A stretch of 47,018 bases of DNA, taken from positions 1 through 47,018 of IMG/VR virus record IMGVR_UViG_3300025853_000160, one strand, 5' to 3'. Position numbers and translations under genes: made by a program. This document shows positions 1 to 7,029 of this stretch, one piece after another (position 1 is the first letter of the stretch; each line of letters begins with the position of its first letter). Below the pieces are notes generated by a model. That model had not been told where the DNA came from. It saw nothing but the letters and a program-made list of their open reading frames with translations, and did not search any database. The stretch comes from a virus.

Positions 1-2
1 CA

Positions 3-89
3 TATCGTGGTGTTGACTATCAGTGCGAGCAGAAGTCTGGGGAAACTCATGGCACTTTCTGCTATCGTGGTCGCACTTATAACAAGTGA
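3..89 (+). CDS. C-terminal end of a DUF4278-like protein (partial)
   Basis: An open frame enters from the left edge and ends with TGA at 87-89. The 28 visible residues contain two YRG-type motifs, YRGVDY near the start and YRGRTY at the end. Paired YRG(x)xY motifs are the hallmark of the small DUF4278 repeat proteins found in cyanobacteria and cyanophages, whose function is unknown. Two cysteines lie between the motifs. The start lies outside the window. A longer frame at 7-231 overlaps it but gives a sequence without family character. The family call rests on two short motifs only. Confidence 0.5.
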   Translation, partial: YRGVDYQCEQKSGETHGTFCYRGRTYNK

Positions 90-94
90 TCGCC

Positions 95-187
95 ATGGAA
101 GCATTACAGATATCTGGACTCACGTCCCTAGGTTGTGTAGTATTTCTTGGTATCTTATATGCAGAAATTATTTTTCTGTACAAATGA
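95..187 (+). CDS. Small single-span membrane peptide (30 aa)
   Basis: ATG at 95 opens a 30-residue frame just after the stop of the DUF4278-like gene. Residues 9-29 are almost wholly hydrophobic (LTSLGCVVFLGILYAEIIFLY) and end with a lysine, as in a single transmembrane helix. A strong terminator follows 3 bases after the stop, which supports this being the last gene of its operon. I do not recognise the family. Very short ORFs arise by chance, so this rests on the hydrophobic core and on its tight fit between neighbour and terminator. Confidence 0.5.
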   Translation: MEALQISGLTSLGCVVFLGILYAEIIFLYK

Positions 188-190
188 ATC

Positions 191-217
191 AGAGGGTCTT
201 GACGACCCTCTTTTTTT
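191..217 (+). terminator. Rho-independent terminator
   Basis: A perfect 8-bp stem (AGAGGGTC / GACCCTCT, 191-198 and 204-211) with a 5-base loop runs straight into a T tract (211-217). It closes the operon ending with the small membrane peptide. Confidence 0.9.
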
Positions 218-227
218 ATGCTATATT
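199..227 (+). promoter_or_regulatory. Putative sigma70-type promoter nested in the terminator
   Basis: TTGACG at 199-204 lies partly in the loop of the upstream terminator and is followed after exactly 17 bases by TATATT at 222-227. Transcription would start near 233-235. The boxes fit well, but the -35 overlaps a hairpin and the spacer contains the T tract, so chance cannot be excluded. Confidence 0.45.
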
Positions 228-233
228 ATAACT

Positions 234-298
234 TCCTTCCGTGTGAATGAAGTTACTGTGCTTCTTAAGAGCATACCTCGCAAGAGGTATGTTTTTTT
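234..298 (+). ncRNA. Possible short phage RNA or attenuated leader
   Basis: If the promoter at 199-227 is active, a transcript would run only about 65 bases before the strong terminator at 272-298. No ORF of useful size lies in it. A second inverted repeat (TAACTTC 229-235 / GAAGTTA 249-255) lies around the predicted start. It could be a small RNA, or a leader controlling read-through into the genes from 334. This is inferred from promoter-terminator spacing only. Confidence 0.25.
272..298 (+). terminator. Rho-independent terminator with GCAA tetraloop
   Basis: A perfect 8-bp stem (CATACCTC 272-279 / GAGGTATG 284-291) is closed by a GCAA tetraloop of the stable GNRA class and followed by seven T residues (292-298). 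It is the second terminator within 110 bases and lies 36 bases before the next gene. Confidence 0.9.
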
Positions 299-333
299 AT
301 TATAAGTAAAAGTGTATTGTGGACTTTACTAAT

Positions 334-495
334 ATGGATAAGAAAACATTAAAGGACATAGTTCAACAGTTGAAATCTATCGTAGACTTGTTAGAATCTG
401 AAGTGTACTCTGATATTAAATCATGGACGGTGGAAGAATCAAATCCAAGTCCTACGTACGCAGATATCAATGACGAAGATGGGGACTATGATTAA
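334..495 (+). CDS. Small acidic hypothetical protein (53 aa)
   Basis: ATG at 334 opens a 53-residue frame. The N-terminal half (MDKKTLKDIVQQLKSIVDLL) should form an amphipathic helix with regular leucine/isoleucine spacing. The C-terminal half is rich in Asp and Glu and ends DEDGDYD. The stop overlaps the start of the next gene by 8 bases, which suggests translational coupling. It opens a run of small genes leading into thyX. I do not recognise the family, and no catalytic motif is visible. Strongly acidic small phage proteins often bind host proteins, but nothing here shows that directly. Confidence 0.6.
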   Translation: MDKKTLKDIVQQLKSIVDLLESEVYSDIKSWTVEESNPSPTYADINDEDGDYD

Positions 496-727
496 AAAAG
501 AATCTCTCTACAAAAAAACTTCAACCACTGAAGATGAATGGGTATACTCTGAGGAAAGAATGTATCTAAGAGCAGAAACTTTTAGAGCACTTTTACATTA
601 TCTCAATGACTATACAAAGCAGGTCTATGAATTTTGTGATGTGTGGGCAAGTAGAGGCAACAAAGATTGTACAAATATAGACATGTACTTTATAATGTAT
701 CTTAAAGAGGAGGGATTTAATGTATGA
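488..727 (+). CDS. Hypothetical protein (79 aa)
   Basis: The frame begins with in-frame ATGs at 470, 479 and 488. I chose 488 because it gives the shortest overlap with the upstream gene, with the GGGG at 481-484 as a poor, closely spaced ribosome site; 479 is also possible. The protein is rich in aromatic and charged residues (Tyr, Trp, Glu, Lys), has two cysteines, and is predicted to be mainly helical. No known motif is seen. Its stop overlaps the next start (ATG at 720, TGA at 725-727). It is probably a cyanophage-specific small protein of unknown role. Confidence 0.6.
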   Translation: MIKKESLYKKTSTTEDEWVYSEERMYLRAETFRALLHYLNDYTKQVYEFCDVWASRGNKDCTNIDMYFIMYLKEEGFNV

Positions 728-908
728 TGATTTAAATTGCTTTGAAAAAGCATTATCACATTTTGGCACAAGAGTTGAAGTTATTGTTGCATTAGAGTTG
801 GGCAATAAAATTGATTCCGAGAGTGCATATAAAATGATCAAGGCAGAACTTAAAGAAGTAAAGAAAGTTCGTAAAGAATACAAAGAGAACCTATGTGAGG
901 AATGTTGA
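720..908 (+). CDS. Small helical hypothetical protein (62 aa)
   Basis: ATG at 720 follows a strong ribosome site, GAGGAGGG at 707-714, and overlaps the previous stop by 8 bases. The 62 residues form a charged helical protein: residues 35-58 are a lysine/glutamate-rich helix (KMIKAELKEVKKVRKEYK), and the chain ends in CEEC, a CxxC pair that could bind metal or form a disulphide. The stop abuts the thyX start with no gap, so the two are very likely co-translated. I do not recognise the family. Confidence 0.65.
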   Translation: MYDDLNCFEKALSHFGTRVEVIVALELGNKIDSESAYKMIKAELKEVKKVRKEYKENLCEEC

Positions 909-1541
909 ATGGAAGTTAAATTTGTACAATGTACGCCAAATCCAGAAGAAAATATGGCATACATTGCTCGCGTTTCAAATCCAAATAATCAGGAGAATCC
1001 TTCATTTGAAGGTCTTCTGAAGTATTGTATTAAGCACGAGCATTGGTCTGTGTTTGAGCAAGCATTTATGACTCTTGAGATCAATACTACCAGAGCAATC
1101 GCGGCTCAAGTGCTGAGGCATAGGAGTTTTACCTTCCAGGAATTTAGTCAGCGGTATGCAGATGCTAATCTTTTACAGACAGTAGAACTGCCAGAACTTC
1201 GTCGTCAAGATACAAAAAATCGTCAGAATAGTATTGATGATCTTGATGAATTTACAATTCAGAAACTGCAAATGCAGATGCAAACTCTGTTTAGTTCATC
1301 ATATGCACTCTACAATCAAATGCTTGAGATGGGAGTTGCAAAGGAGTGTGCTCGTATGGTTCTCCCACTCTGTACTCCAACTAGAATGTATATGACAGGT
1401 TCTTGCCGCTCGTGGATTCATTACATTAATCTACGGTCAGCACACGGAACACAGAAGGAGCACATGGACATTGCCAACGAGTGTAAGTGTATTTTTGCCG
1501 GACAGTTTCCAACTGTTGCAAAGGCACTTGACTGGCAATGA
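909..1541 (+). CDS. thyX: Flavin-dependent thymidylate synthase ThyX
   Basis: ThyX methylates dUMP to dTMP using methylene-tetrahydrofolate, FAD and NADPH, which supplies thymidine for phage DNA synthesis. The diagnostic ThyX motif is present at residues 70-83 as RHRSFTFQEFSQRY, matching the RHRxxSxxExSxRY pattern that binds FAD and dUMP. A C-terminal part with LRSAHGTQKEHMDIA provides the usual second substrate-binding segment. At 210 aa it has normal length. It starts directly after the stop of the upstream gene. thyX is a common nucleotide-metabolism gene of T4-like cyanophages. No truncation or missing key residue is seen. Confidence 0.95.
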   Translation: MEVKFVQCTPNPEENMAYIARVSNPNNQENPSFEGLLKYCIKHEHWSVFEQAFMTLEINTTRAIAAQVLRHRSFTFQEFSQRYADANLLQTVELPELRRQDTKNRQNSIDDLDEFTIQKLQMQMQTLFSSSYALYNQMLEMGVAKECARMVLPLCTPTRMYMTGSCRSWIHYINLRSAHGTQKEHMDIANECKCIFAGQFPTVAKALDWQ

Positions 1542-1547
1542 TAAATA
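1540..1547 (+). promoter_or_regulatory. T4-type late promoter box (GATAAATA)
   Basis: GATAAATA overlaps the thyX stop codon and lies 21 bases before the next ATG (1569). It matches the T4 late consensus TATAAATA at 7 of 8 positions, and the same kind of box recurs before many virion genes in this window. Confidence 0.55.
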
Positions 1548-1568
1548 ACTTTGTTACATTATAAGCAA

Positions 1569-1820
1569 ATGGCGACTTACCCCGTAAGAAATAAAGAAAC
1601 TGGTGAACAAAAAGACGTTGTGATGAGTGTTTACGATTGGGATCAGTGGAAAATTGACAATCCAAACTGGGAAAGAGATTTTTCTGATCCCAGCACCTGT
1701 CCTGGTGTAGGTGAAGTTGGTGAATGGAAGGATAAACTTGTCGCAAAAAACCCCGGTTGGAATGATGTACTTCACCAAGCATCAAAAGCACCGGGATCTA
1801 AAGTAAAACCAATTCGTTAA
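1569..1820 (+). CDS. Conserved small cyanophage protein (83 aa)
   Basis: I place the start at ATG 1569 (MATYPVRNKETGE) rather than an upstream alternative start at 1551, because the sequence before MATYPV has no protein character and overlaps a likely late promoter. The protein has a paired WxxxNPxW-like pattern (WKIDNPNWERDFSDPSTCPGV at 28-48, then WKDKLVAKNPGWNDVL) and a basic C-terminus. Small proteins of this type are found next to phoH in T4-like cyanophages, from memory. The function is unknown. The first motifs faintly recall FmdB-like ribbon proteins, but the zinc cysteines are absent, so I do not assign that family. Confidence 0.7.
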   Translation: MATYPVRNKETGEQKDVVMSVYDWDQWKIDNPNWERDFSDPSTCPGVGEVGEWKDKLVAKNPGWNDVLHQASKAPGSKVKPIR

Positions 1821-1825
1821 GTAGT

Positions 1826-2581
1826 ATGCCAAGGAGAAAGCGCAGTAACTCTAATGATAATATTGGAGTCGGAATGACTGCAAAACAGATGAAGAAAAAG
1901 AAGCCTATTAATGAGAGTCTTCTGATTGACATTGAACCACTTACTCATAATCAAAAAACATTATTTGATGCTTATGAAAAGGGTCAGAACATTGTTGCAT
2001 ATGGTGCTGCAGGAACAGGTAAAACATTTATCACTTTGTATAATGCAATTAAAGATGTGTTGAATGAACATCTACCATACGAGAAAGTTTATCTTGTAAG
2101 GTCTCTTGTTTCGACCAGAGAAATTGGTTTTCTTCCTGGCGATCATGATGACAAATCATCACTTTATCAAATTCCATACAAGAATATGGTAAAGTATATG
2201 TTTGAAATGTCTTCTGATGCAGACTTTGAAATGCTATATGGTAATCTCAAAACTCAAGAGACTATCAAGTTCTGGAGCACATCATTTCTTCGTGGAACAA
2301 CAGTAGACAATTCAATCATTATCGTTGATGAATTTCAGAATTTGAATTTTCATGAACTTGATTCTATCATTACTCGTGTTGGTGAGAATTGTAAGATTAT
2401 GTTCTGTGGAGATGGATCTCAAACTGATCTCATAAAAACCAATGAGAGGAATGGTATCGTAGATTTTCTTAAAATTTTGCGTAGAATGCAATCTTTTGAT
2501 ATAATAGAATTTGATATCAATGATATTGTAAGATCTGGTATTGTTAAAGAATATCTTCTCGCCAAAAGTGAAACTGTGTAA
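1826..2581 (+). CDS. phoH: PhoH-like P-loop ATPase
   Basis: This protein of 251 aa carries a basic N-terminal tail (about residues 1-35, many Arg/Lys), then a PhoH-type ATPase core. Walker A is GAAGTGKT at 60-67, and Walker B is IIIVDEFQN with Asp168-Glu169. The GDGSQTDL segment near 195-202 matches the family's sensor region. PhoH family proteins bind and hydrolyse ATP; their role in cyanophages is unsettled and not clearly tied to phosphate stress. It starts 5 bases after the previous stop and is followed after 2 bases by the exonuclease gene, so it belongs to the same operon. phoH is a standard marker gene of marine phages. Confidence 0.92.
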   Translation: MPRRKRSNSNDNIGVGMTAKQMKKKKPINESLLIDIEPLTHNQKTLFDAYEKGQNIVAYGAAGTGKTFITLYNAIKDVLNEHLPYEKVYLVRSLVSTREIGFLPGDHDDKSSLYQIPYKNMVKYMFEMSSDADFEMLYGNLKTQETIKFWSTSFLRGTTVDNSIIIVDEFQNLNFHELDSIITRVGENCKIMFCGDGSQTDLIKTNERNGIVDFLKILRRMQSFDIIEFDINDIVRSGIVKEYLLAKSETV

Positions 2582-2583
2582 CT

Positions 2584-3282
2584 ATGAATTTTAATCATGT
2601 GATTTGTGAGATCCCTTCTCTCGACAGGGAAACTATTGACGGCGTTCGTTATTACAAAGTTCCCGATCCAGATAGTAATGAAGTTTTCAGGTTAGTATCC
2701 ATCACCTCTGTTATTAGTCACCACAACAAAGATTTCTTTGCTAAGTGGAGAAAGAAAATTGGTGAAGAAAAGGCAAATTCGATCACAAGAAAAGCAACTA
2801 GTCGTGGAACAGACTTTCATACTCTGACCGAAAATCATCTCAACAATATAAACTTTAAAACCGGACTAGTACAACCACTCTCTGAGTTTTTATTCCTTAT
2901 TGCCAAGGATGAGATCAATAAAATTGATAATATTCATGCACTTGAGCAATCATTATACAGTCAACAACTGGGTGTAGCAGGAACAGTTGATTGTATTGCT
3001 GAGTACAATGGCGAACTTGCTATCATTGATTTTAAGACATCCAAAAAACCAAAACCAAGAGAGTGGATTGATGGTTATTTCATTCAATGTGCAGCATATG
3101 CGTGCATGTTATATGAATTGACTGGTATTGCTGTGAAAAAATTCGTCATCTTAATGGCATGTGAAAATGGAGAATGTGTAGTCTATGAAGAATATGATAA
3201 AGGCAAGTACATTAAATTACTCGCACAGTACATTAGAGAGTTTGTGGAACACAAACTGGAAACCTATGGAAAAAGAACTTGA
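2584..3282 (+). CDS. PD-(D/E)XK family exonuclease (RecB/Cas4-like)
   Basis: This 232-aa protein has the motifs of a RecB-like nuclease: RGTDFH at 74-79, Glu121, GTVD at 133-136, the core DFK at 149-151 (IIDFKTSK), and a downstream Gln168 in the YFIQCAAYA helix. These are the metal-binding and catalytic residues of the PD-(D/E)XK fold, so it should cut DNA. T4-like cyanophages commonly carry such a gene near phoH, gp33 and gp59, and a role in recombination, DNA processing or host DNA degradation is likely. It lacks the cysteines of an iron-sulphur Cas4. Its end overlaps gp33 by 17 bases. Confidence 0.8.
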   Translation: MNFNHVICEIPSLDRETIDGVRYYKVPDPDSNEVFRLVSITSVISHHNKDFFAKWRKKIGEEKANSITRKATSRGTDFHTLTENHLNNINFKTGLVQPLSEFLFLIAKDEINKIDNIHALEQSLYSQQLGVAGTVDCIAEYNGELAIIDFKTSKKPKPREWIDGYFIQCAAYACMLYELTGIAVKKFVILMACENGECVVYEEYDKGKYIKLLAQYIREFVEHKLETYGKRT

Positions 3283-3523
3283 AAAAGCACTAGAAGACAA
3301 ATTCTATTGTCCGTCAAGATTCGCACAAGAGATAGAAAAACTAGTTCAAGATGATAAGAACTTAACTTACATCGATGCTATTCTACATTTTTGTGAGAAG
3401 AATAACTTGGACTTAGAATCTGTACCAAAATTAATTTCAAAACCACTGAAAGAAAAGATTCGTGGCGAGGCAATCAAGTTAAACTACTTGAAGCGATCCT
3501 CCCGTGCGAAATTGCCCCTTTAA
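3266..3523 (+). CDS. 33: Late-transcription coactivator gp33
   Basis: ATG at 3266 gives an 85-aa protein that starts inside the end of the exonuclease gene. Residues 17-65 (FAQEIEKLVQ...YIDAILHFCEKNNLDLESV...LKEKIRGEAIKLNYL) align by eye with T4 gp33 (FIIEKMVEEFGMSYLEATTAFLEENSIPE...EKIQSEA...NLL). In T4, gp33 bridges host RNA polymerase and the gp45 sliding clamp for late transcription. Its presence fits the TATAAATA-like boxes in this window. The T4 protein is longer (112 aa) and ends in an acidic-hydrophobic clamp-binding tail; this one ends RSSRAKLPL, which is more basic. Confidence 0.82.
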   Translation: MEKELEKALEDKFYCPSRFAQEIEKLVQDDKNLTYIDAILHFCEKNNLDLESVPKLISKPLKEKIRGEAIKLNYLKRSSRAKLPL

Positions 3524-3582
3524 TTCCAAAAAAGTCGGAAAAAAATCTCTGGCCAAAAATCGCCCCTATTACTTTTTTTAAA

Positions 3583-4182
3583 ATGTCTCCCTTTGAGTGT
3601 TATAAGACATACCTTGCAATGAAACAGCATTTTTGCAAGGACAATTATGACTACCACAAATATCATGGAAAGAGTCGTGCATCATTACAATCCTTTTATA
3701 AAAGAAGAGATCGTTACTGGTTTGAGAAACTATCAAGACAAAAACCAGATAGGGAAATTGAAGATTTTTTTGTAGCAAATTTTGCATCATGTGATGATCC
3801 AGACCAAATGTGGATTGGTGAAATCATCAAAAATGGAGATGATAACTATGTGGCATGGAAAAAGAGAATTCAGTCTTTAACTTATACTTTCAAGGAAGAG
3901 ACTGAATCAATTTTTAGTGTCAAAGATTTTGATAAGATGTTTATGATTAAAAACGGTAGACATCCACAAATATTCAAAGAGTACTTACAGTCAAATATAT
4001 CATTTGAGTCGTTTATGATATTAAACAGTATTCTCTCTTTTTCGAAGGAATACGATAAAATACTCGATGATCCGGTTTGGGTATTAGTATCAAGAAGAAT
4101 GAAAAAATATAAACCATTCCTAAATATAGACGTACAACGTTATACCGATATTTTAAAAAACTTTGTTATAGGGGCAAAATGA
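3583..4182 (+). CDS. 59: Replicative helicase loader gp59
   Basis: The 199-aa product aligns by eye along its length with T4 gp59 (217 aa). Shared segments include YKTYLAMKQHF, the basic YKRRDRYWFEKLS near residues 38-50, WIGEI, and LQSNISFESFMILNSIL. gp59 loads the gp41 helicase onto forks and recombination intermediates coated with gp32. Placement just before gp32 fits this partnership. The 59 bases upstream contain no clear ribosome site, but do hold an imperfect repeat of GCCCCTTTA/GCCCCTATTA. The stop overlaps the next start as ATGA at 4179-4182. Confidence 0.88.
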   Translation: MSPFECYKTYLAMKQHFCKDNYDYHKYHGKSRASLQSFYKRRDRYWFEKLSRQKPDREIEDFFVANFASCDDPDQMWIGEIIKNGDDNYVAWKKRIQSLTYTFKEETESIFSVKDFDKMFMIKNGRHPQIFKEYLQSNISFESFMILNSILSFSKEYDKILDDPVWVLVSRRMKKYKPFLNIDVQRYTDILKNFVIGAK

Positions 4183-4514
4183 CTTTTTTTGATTCTTCAG
4201 TAGTTCAAAATGAAATTGCTGAAATTACGGAACTTCAAGAAGAAGTTTATGAGAATGTGTTCAAATTTCCCTCTATGACGAAGGAAGAAAAGATCGAACA
4301 TGTAAATCTTCTGGAAAAACTCATTGAAAAGCAAAGAGTTATGTATACTCGTTTGTCTCTTTCCAATGATCCAGAAGCAATTCAAATGAAAGAAAATATT
4401 GCCAATTCTGCAAGGGATATGGGAATGTCAAGAGATGTTGATATTAACCAAGTCTTTGCTAATATGGGTAAGTTGATCGTCACCATGCGTGACCAGATTG
4501 ACAAGGGTGCATAA
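4179..4514 (+). CDS. DUF1825 family protein
   Basis: This 111-aa protein has a helical DUF1825 pattern: MTFFDSSVVQNEIAEI at the start, a middle helix with KEEKIEHVNLLEKLIEKQRVMYTRL, and a C-terminal IGKLIV/MRDQI-type helix. DUF1825 proteins occur in cyanobacteria and cyanophages and have no assigned function. It lies between gp59 and gp32 with an ATGA overlap to gp59, and so is probably expressed with the replication genes. The gp32 promoter -35 box lies inside its last codons. The phage may have taken this gene from a cyanobacterial host; the sequence alone does not show when. Confidence 0.78.
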   Translation: MTFFDSSVVQNEIAEITELQEEVYENVFKFPSMTKEEKIEHVNLLEKLIEKQRVMYTRLSLSNDPEAIQMKENIANSARDMGMSRDVDINQVFANMGKLIVTMRDQIDKGA

Positions 4515-4526
4515 TCCTGCTATAGT
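4498..4526 (+). promoter_or_regulatory. Near-consensus sigma70 promoter for gp32
   Basis: TTGACA (4498-4503) is a perfect -35. After 17 bases comes TATAGT (4521-4526), preceded by TGC, an extended -10 element. The start would fall near 4533, leaving a leader of about 40 bases before gp32. It allows host polymerase to express gp32 separately from the upstream operon. Confidence 0.85.
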
Positions 4527-4571
4527 AACGGGGTACACACAAGCCAAATACGTACAAACACAAAGAATCCT

Positions 4572-5534
4572 ATGTCTTTCGCAAATCTTAAAAAGCAATC
4601 CTCTCTTGGTTCCCTGACTTCTAAACTGGTTAAGGAAGTTGAGAAGATGAATACTACTTCCTCTGGTGTTGATGATCGCCTGTGGAAACCTGAAATGGAT
4701 AAGACCGGTAATGGTTATGCCGTTATCCGTTTCTTGCCTGCCCCTGATGGTGAAGATCTCCCTTGGGCAAAGATGTACTCACATGCCTTCCAGGGACCTG
4801 GTGGTTGGTATATTGAGAACTCTCTGACCACTACTGGTGGTAAAGATCCCGTGTCCGAGTACAATCGTGAACTCTGGAATACTGGAACTGAGGCAAACAA
4901 AGAAATCGTGCGTAAGCAAAAGCGTAAACTGTCTTACTACTCTAATATCTACGTTGTTCAAGATAAAGCAAACCCTGAGAACGAAGGTGGTGTCTTTCTT
5001 TATAAGTTCGGTAAGAAGATCTTTGATAAGATCATGGAAGCAATGCAACCTGAGTTTGAAGACGAAGACCCTATCAACCCCTTTGACTTCTGGCAGGGTG
5101 CTAACTTCAAACTGAAACTGAAGAAGGTTGCAGGTTACTGGAACTATGACTCCTCTGAGTTTGATCGTCCTAGTGCCCTACTGGATGACGATGATGCTCT
5201 TGAGGCACTATGGAAGAAAGAGTACTCTCTGACTGCACTGACTGCCCCCGATCAATTCAAGTCTTATGATGACCTGAAGAAGCGTCTTGATTATGTTCTC
5301 GGCACTAAGGGAACACCTCGTTTTCAAGATCAAGAGACCGTTGAACAGGAAGAGCAGTTCCGTCGTGAGAATCGTGGTGAAGAAACTTCTTTTACTCCAA
5401 GTTTCAAAAGTTCACAAGAGTCTGAACTTCCCGAAGAATTGAGTCAAAAACTCAGTTCCCTGTCGAGTTCAAGTTCAAGTGACGACGATGATGACGACAC
5501 TCTGTCATATTTCCAAAAACTTGCAGATGGTTAA
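4572..5534 (+). CDS. 32: Single-stranded DNA-binding protein gp32
   Basis: gp32 coats ssDNA during replication and recombination and contacts gp59. The 320-aa product matches T4 gp32: N-terminal LKKQSSLGSLTSKL region for cooperative binding, an OB core with WKPEMDKTGNGYAVIRFLPAP, KRKLSYYSNIYVVQDKANPENEG and YKFGKKIFDKI, and an acidic C-terminal tail with a run of serines then six aspartates. The T4 core holds a zinc ion through one His and three Cys; here the equivalent of the His (SHAF) remains, but the protein has no cysteine at all, so it cannot form that site. All 11 arginines use CGT or CGC, unlike most neighbours, which favour AGA. It has its own strong promoter. Confidence 0.95.
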   Translation: MSFANLKKQSSLGSLTSKLVKEVEKMNTTSSGVDDRLWKPEMDKTGNGYAVIRFLPAPDGEDLPWAKMYSHAFQGPGGWYIENSLTTTGGKDPVSEYNRELWNTGTEANKEIVRKQKRKLSYYSNIYVVQDKANPENEGGVFLYKFGKKIFDKIMEAMQPEFEDEDPINPFDFWQGANFKLKLKKVAGYWNYDSSEFDRPSALLDDDDALEALWKKEYSLTALTAPDQFKSYDDLKKRLDYVLGTKGTPRFQDQETVEQEEQFRRENRGEETSFTPSFKSSQESELPEELSQKLSSLSSSSSSDDDDDDTLSYFQKLADG

Positions 5535-6200
5535 TTACTGAAACAATCTAATATTATCCGTCTTCTTCAAGGTTCTGCTCACAAACTGAGTGGAACCTTT
5601 TTTGTATTCAATTGCTCTTACAACATCATCAACAACCAACTGAAGAAAATCTGGTTTGATTACAAAGATATTTGTTTTTGCATCATTTATTCTTGATTCA
5701 AATTCATAATTTGTAACTGCATTGGTAATATTAGTTTTTATAACTTCTCTTCCAAGAGCAGCATCAAAAAAGGTAACAGAATAGTTTGATGGAACAATAA
5801 GACCTTTTTCCAATATTGTTATTCCATTAGAAGTTAAAACCTCTTTAGATTCATAAAAACGAACTTGATTTATCTTATCATTAGTTCCATATTTCTCAGT
5901 AAGGAAATTATCGAATGATTGTTGACTTAATGGCCATTCATCATAGACATTTACAATATTATTTGCTAGAAAAACTACCCAATCAAATGTTGGGTCTCCA
6001 TAAAACTTTTGAGCAACATTATCTGGTCTTTCATCACCTATAACGTTATATTTTTCAAAATACATAAGATTTTGAAAAATCTCATCTCTGATTTTGACTC
6101 TTGTAAAAAGATTTTTTGACCGAATATATTCCGAAATCTTTGCATTCGGAAAGCGATTGACATAATCAATGTCAGGAACAGATCTGAAGTAAAATGACAT
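5535..6200 (-). CDS. 53: Baseplate wedge subunit gp53
   Basis: This 221-aa protein resembles T4 gp53, a late-added component of the baseplate wedge. Seen features are the N-terminal MSFYFRSVPDIDY, then NVIGDERPDNVAQKFYGDPTFDWVVFLANNI, a typical gp53 segment that also resembles LysM-type wedge proteins. It is encoded on the minus strand, 2 bases after the gp48-like gene. Its stop codon abuts the gp32 stop with no gap, so the two operons converge head-on without a visible terminator. It is expected to be expressed late. Confidence 0.85.
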   Translation of the reverse strand: MSFYFRSVPDIDYVNRFPNAKISEYIRSKNLFTRVKIRDEIFQNLMYFEKYNVIGDERPDNVAQKFYGDPTFDWVVFLANNIVNVYDEWPLSQQSFDNFLTEKYGTNDKINQVRFYESKEVLTSNGITILEKGLIVPSNYSVTFFDAALGREVIKTNITNAVTNYEFESRINDAKTNIFVIKPDFLQLVVDDVVRAIEYKKGSTQFVSRTLKKTDNIRLFQ

Positions 6201-6202
6201 GT

Positions 6203-7009
6203 TTAGAATCCGATTGGGTGATCATCATAATCTGTATCATAGATTGGATCAAGTTCTCCAAACTGTAATGTCATTCTATATGCAGTCATTGTTTTATTAG
6301 CATCAGCAAATGTGCTGTATGTTCCAGCAGGAGTGTAATCAACATTCATATTTTGCAATGCCGATGCTTTGATTCTATTCAATGAATTATGAAGTTGACC
6401 GGTATCTCCATCCATATATTTAATTTCAAAAATATCTGGTGCTTCTAGAAATGCTCCGCCACCTGATTTAGCAGCCATACTTTTTTTGAATGCTTTTATA
6501 ATCCCTTTTATTTGTTCTGCTTCTCTTGGTTCTCTTGCAACCATAAAGAATGTAAAAGTAAAATTTCTCAACGTAGGACCATTAAATAGCAACTCAAGAT
6601 TTGGATTTATTACTTTACCACTAAATCTTTGGAGTAAATTCACACCTAATGCCGATTCAATAAGTTTTGTTCCAACTGCATTTCCTATAGTTTCTTTATT
6701 CTTCTTAAGAAACTCCGAAACTTTTCCTATTTTCCCTTGAAACTCGTTTCCTTCTCCTTCAACAGCAGCTGAGGCAATATCTGCTGCTCCTGCTCTAAGA
6801 GGATCTAATCTATCATCTTTCCAATCAACACCATTTGAGTCGGTAATTGATGATTGAATAGGTAGAACTATATTTGCAACTTCAACACCAAGACGCTTAG
6901 TCGTAAGACCATTATCACCAAATTCAACCCCACCACCTTCATATTTTCTAGCTATAAACATAATAAAATCACCTTGACCTGGTGATAATGGATATCTGAA
7001 ATTTTCCAT
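6203..7009 (-). CDS. 48: Baseplate tail-tube cap protein, gp48-like
   Basis: This 268-aa protein has the C-terminal pattern of T4 tail-tube-related baseplate proteins: NPNLELLFNGPTLRNFTF, then FMVAREPREAEQIKGIIKAFK and FLEAPDIFEIKY. These match the conserved tube-domain strands and helix shared by gp48 and gp54. In T4 these two proteins cap the baseplate hub and start the tail tube. I call it gp48 because of its place next to gp53 and because a second member of the class lies at 7871-8752. The two names could be swapped. A perfect late promoter box precedes it. Confidence 0.7.
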   Translation of the reverse strand: MENFRYPLSPGQGDFIMFIARKYEGGGVEFGDNGLTTKRLGVEVANIVLPIQSSITDSNGVDWKDDRLDPLRAGAADIASAAVEGEGNEFQGKIGKVSEFLKKNKETIGNAVGTKLIESALGVNLLQRFSGKVINPNLELLFNGPTLRNFTFTFFMVAREPREAEQIKGIIKAFKKSMAAKSGGGAFLEAPDIFEIKYMDGDTGQLHNSLNRIKASALQNMNVDYTPAGTYSTFADANKTMTAYRMTLQFGELDPIYDTDYDDHPIGF

Positions 7010-7029
7010 CTATTGTGAGATTTTTCTTT

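Noticed and set aside
7-231. 74-aa plus-strand ORF at the left edge
   Set aside because: It overlaps the DUF4278-like end, the small membrane peptide and a strong terminator; its sequence has no protein-like pattern.
593-964. 123-aa minus-strand ORF across small genes
   Set aside because: Opposite to three well-coupled plus-strand genes with ribosome sites; Ser/His/Leu-rich shadow composition.
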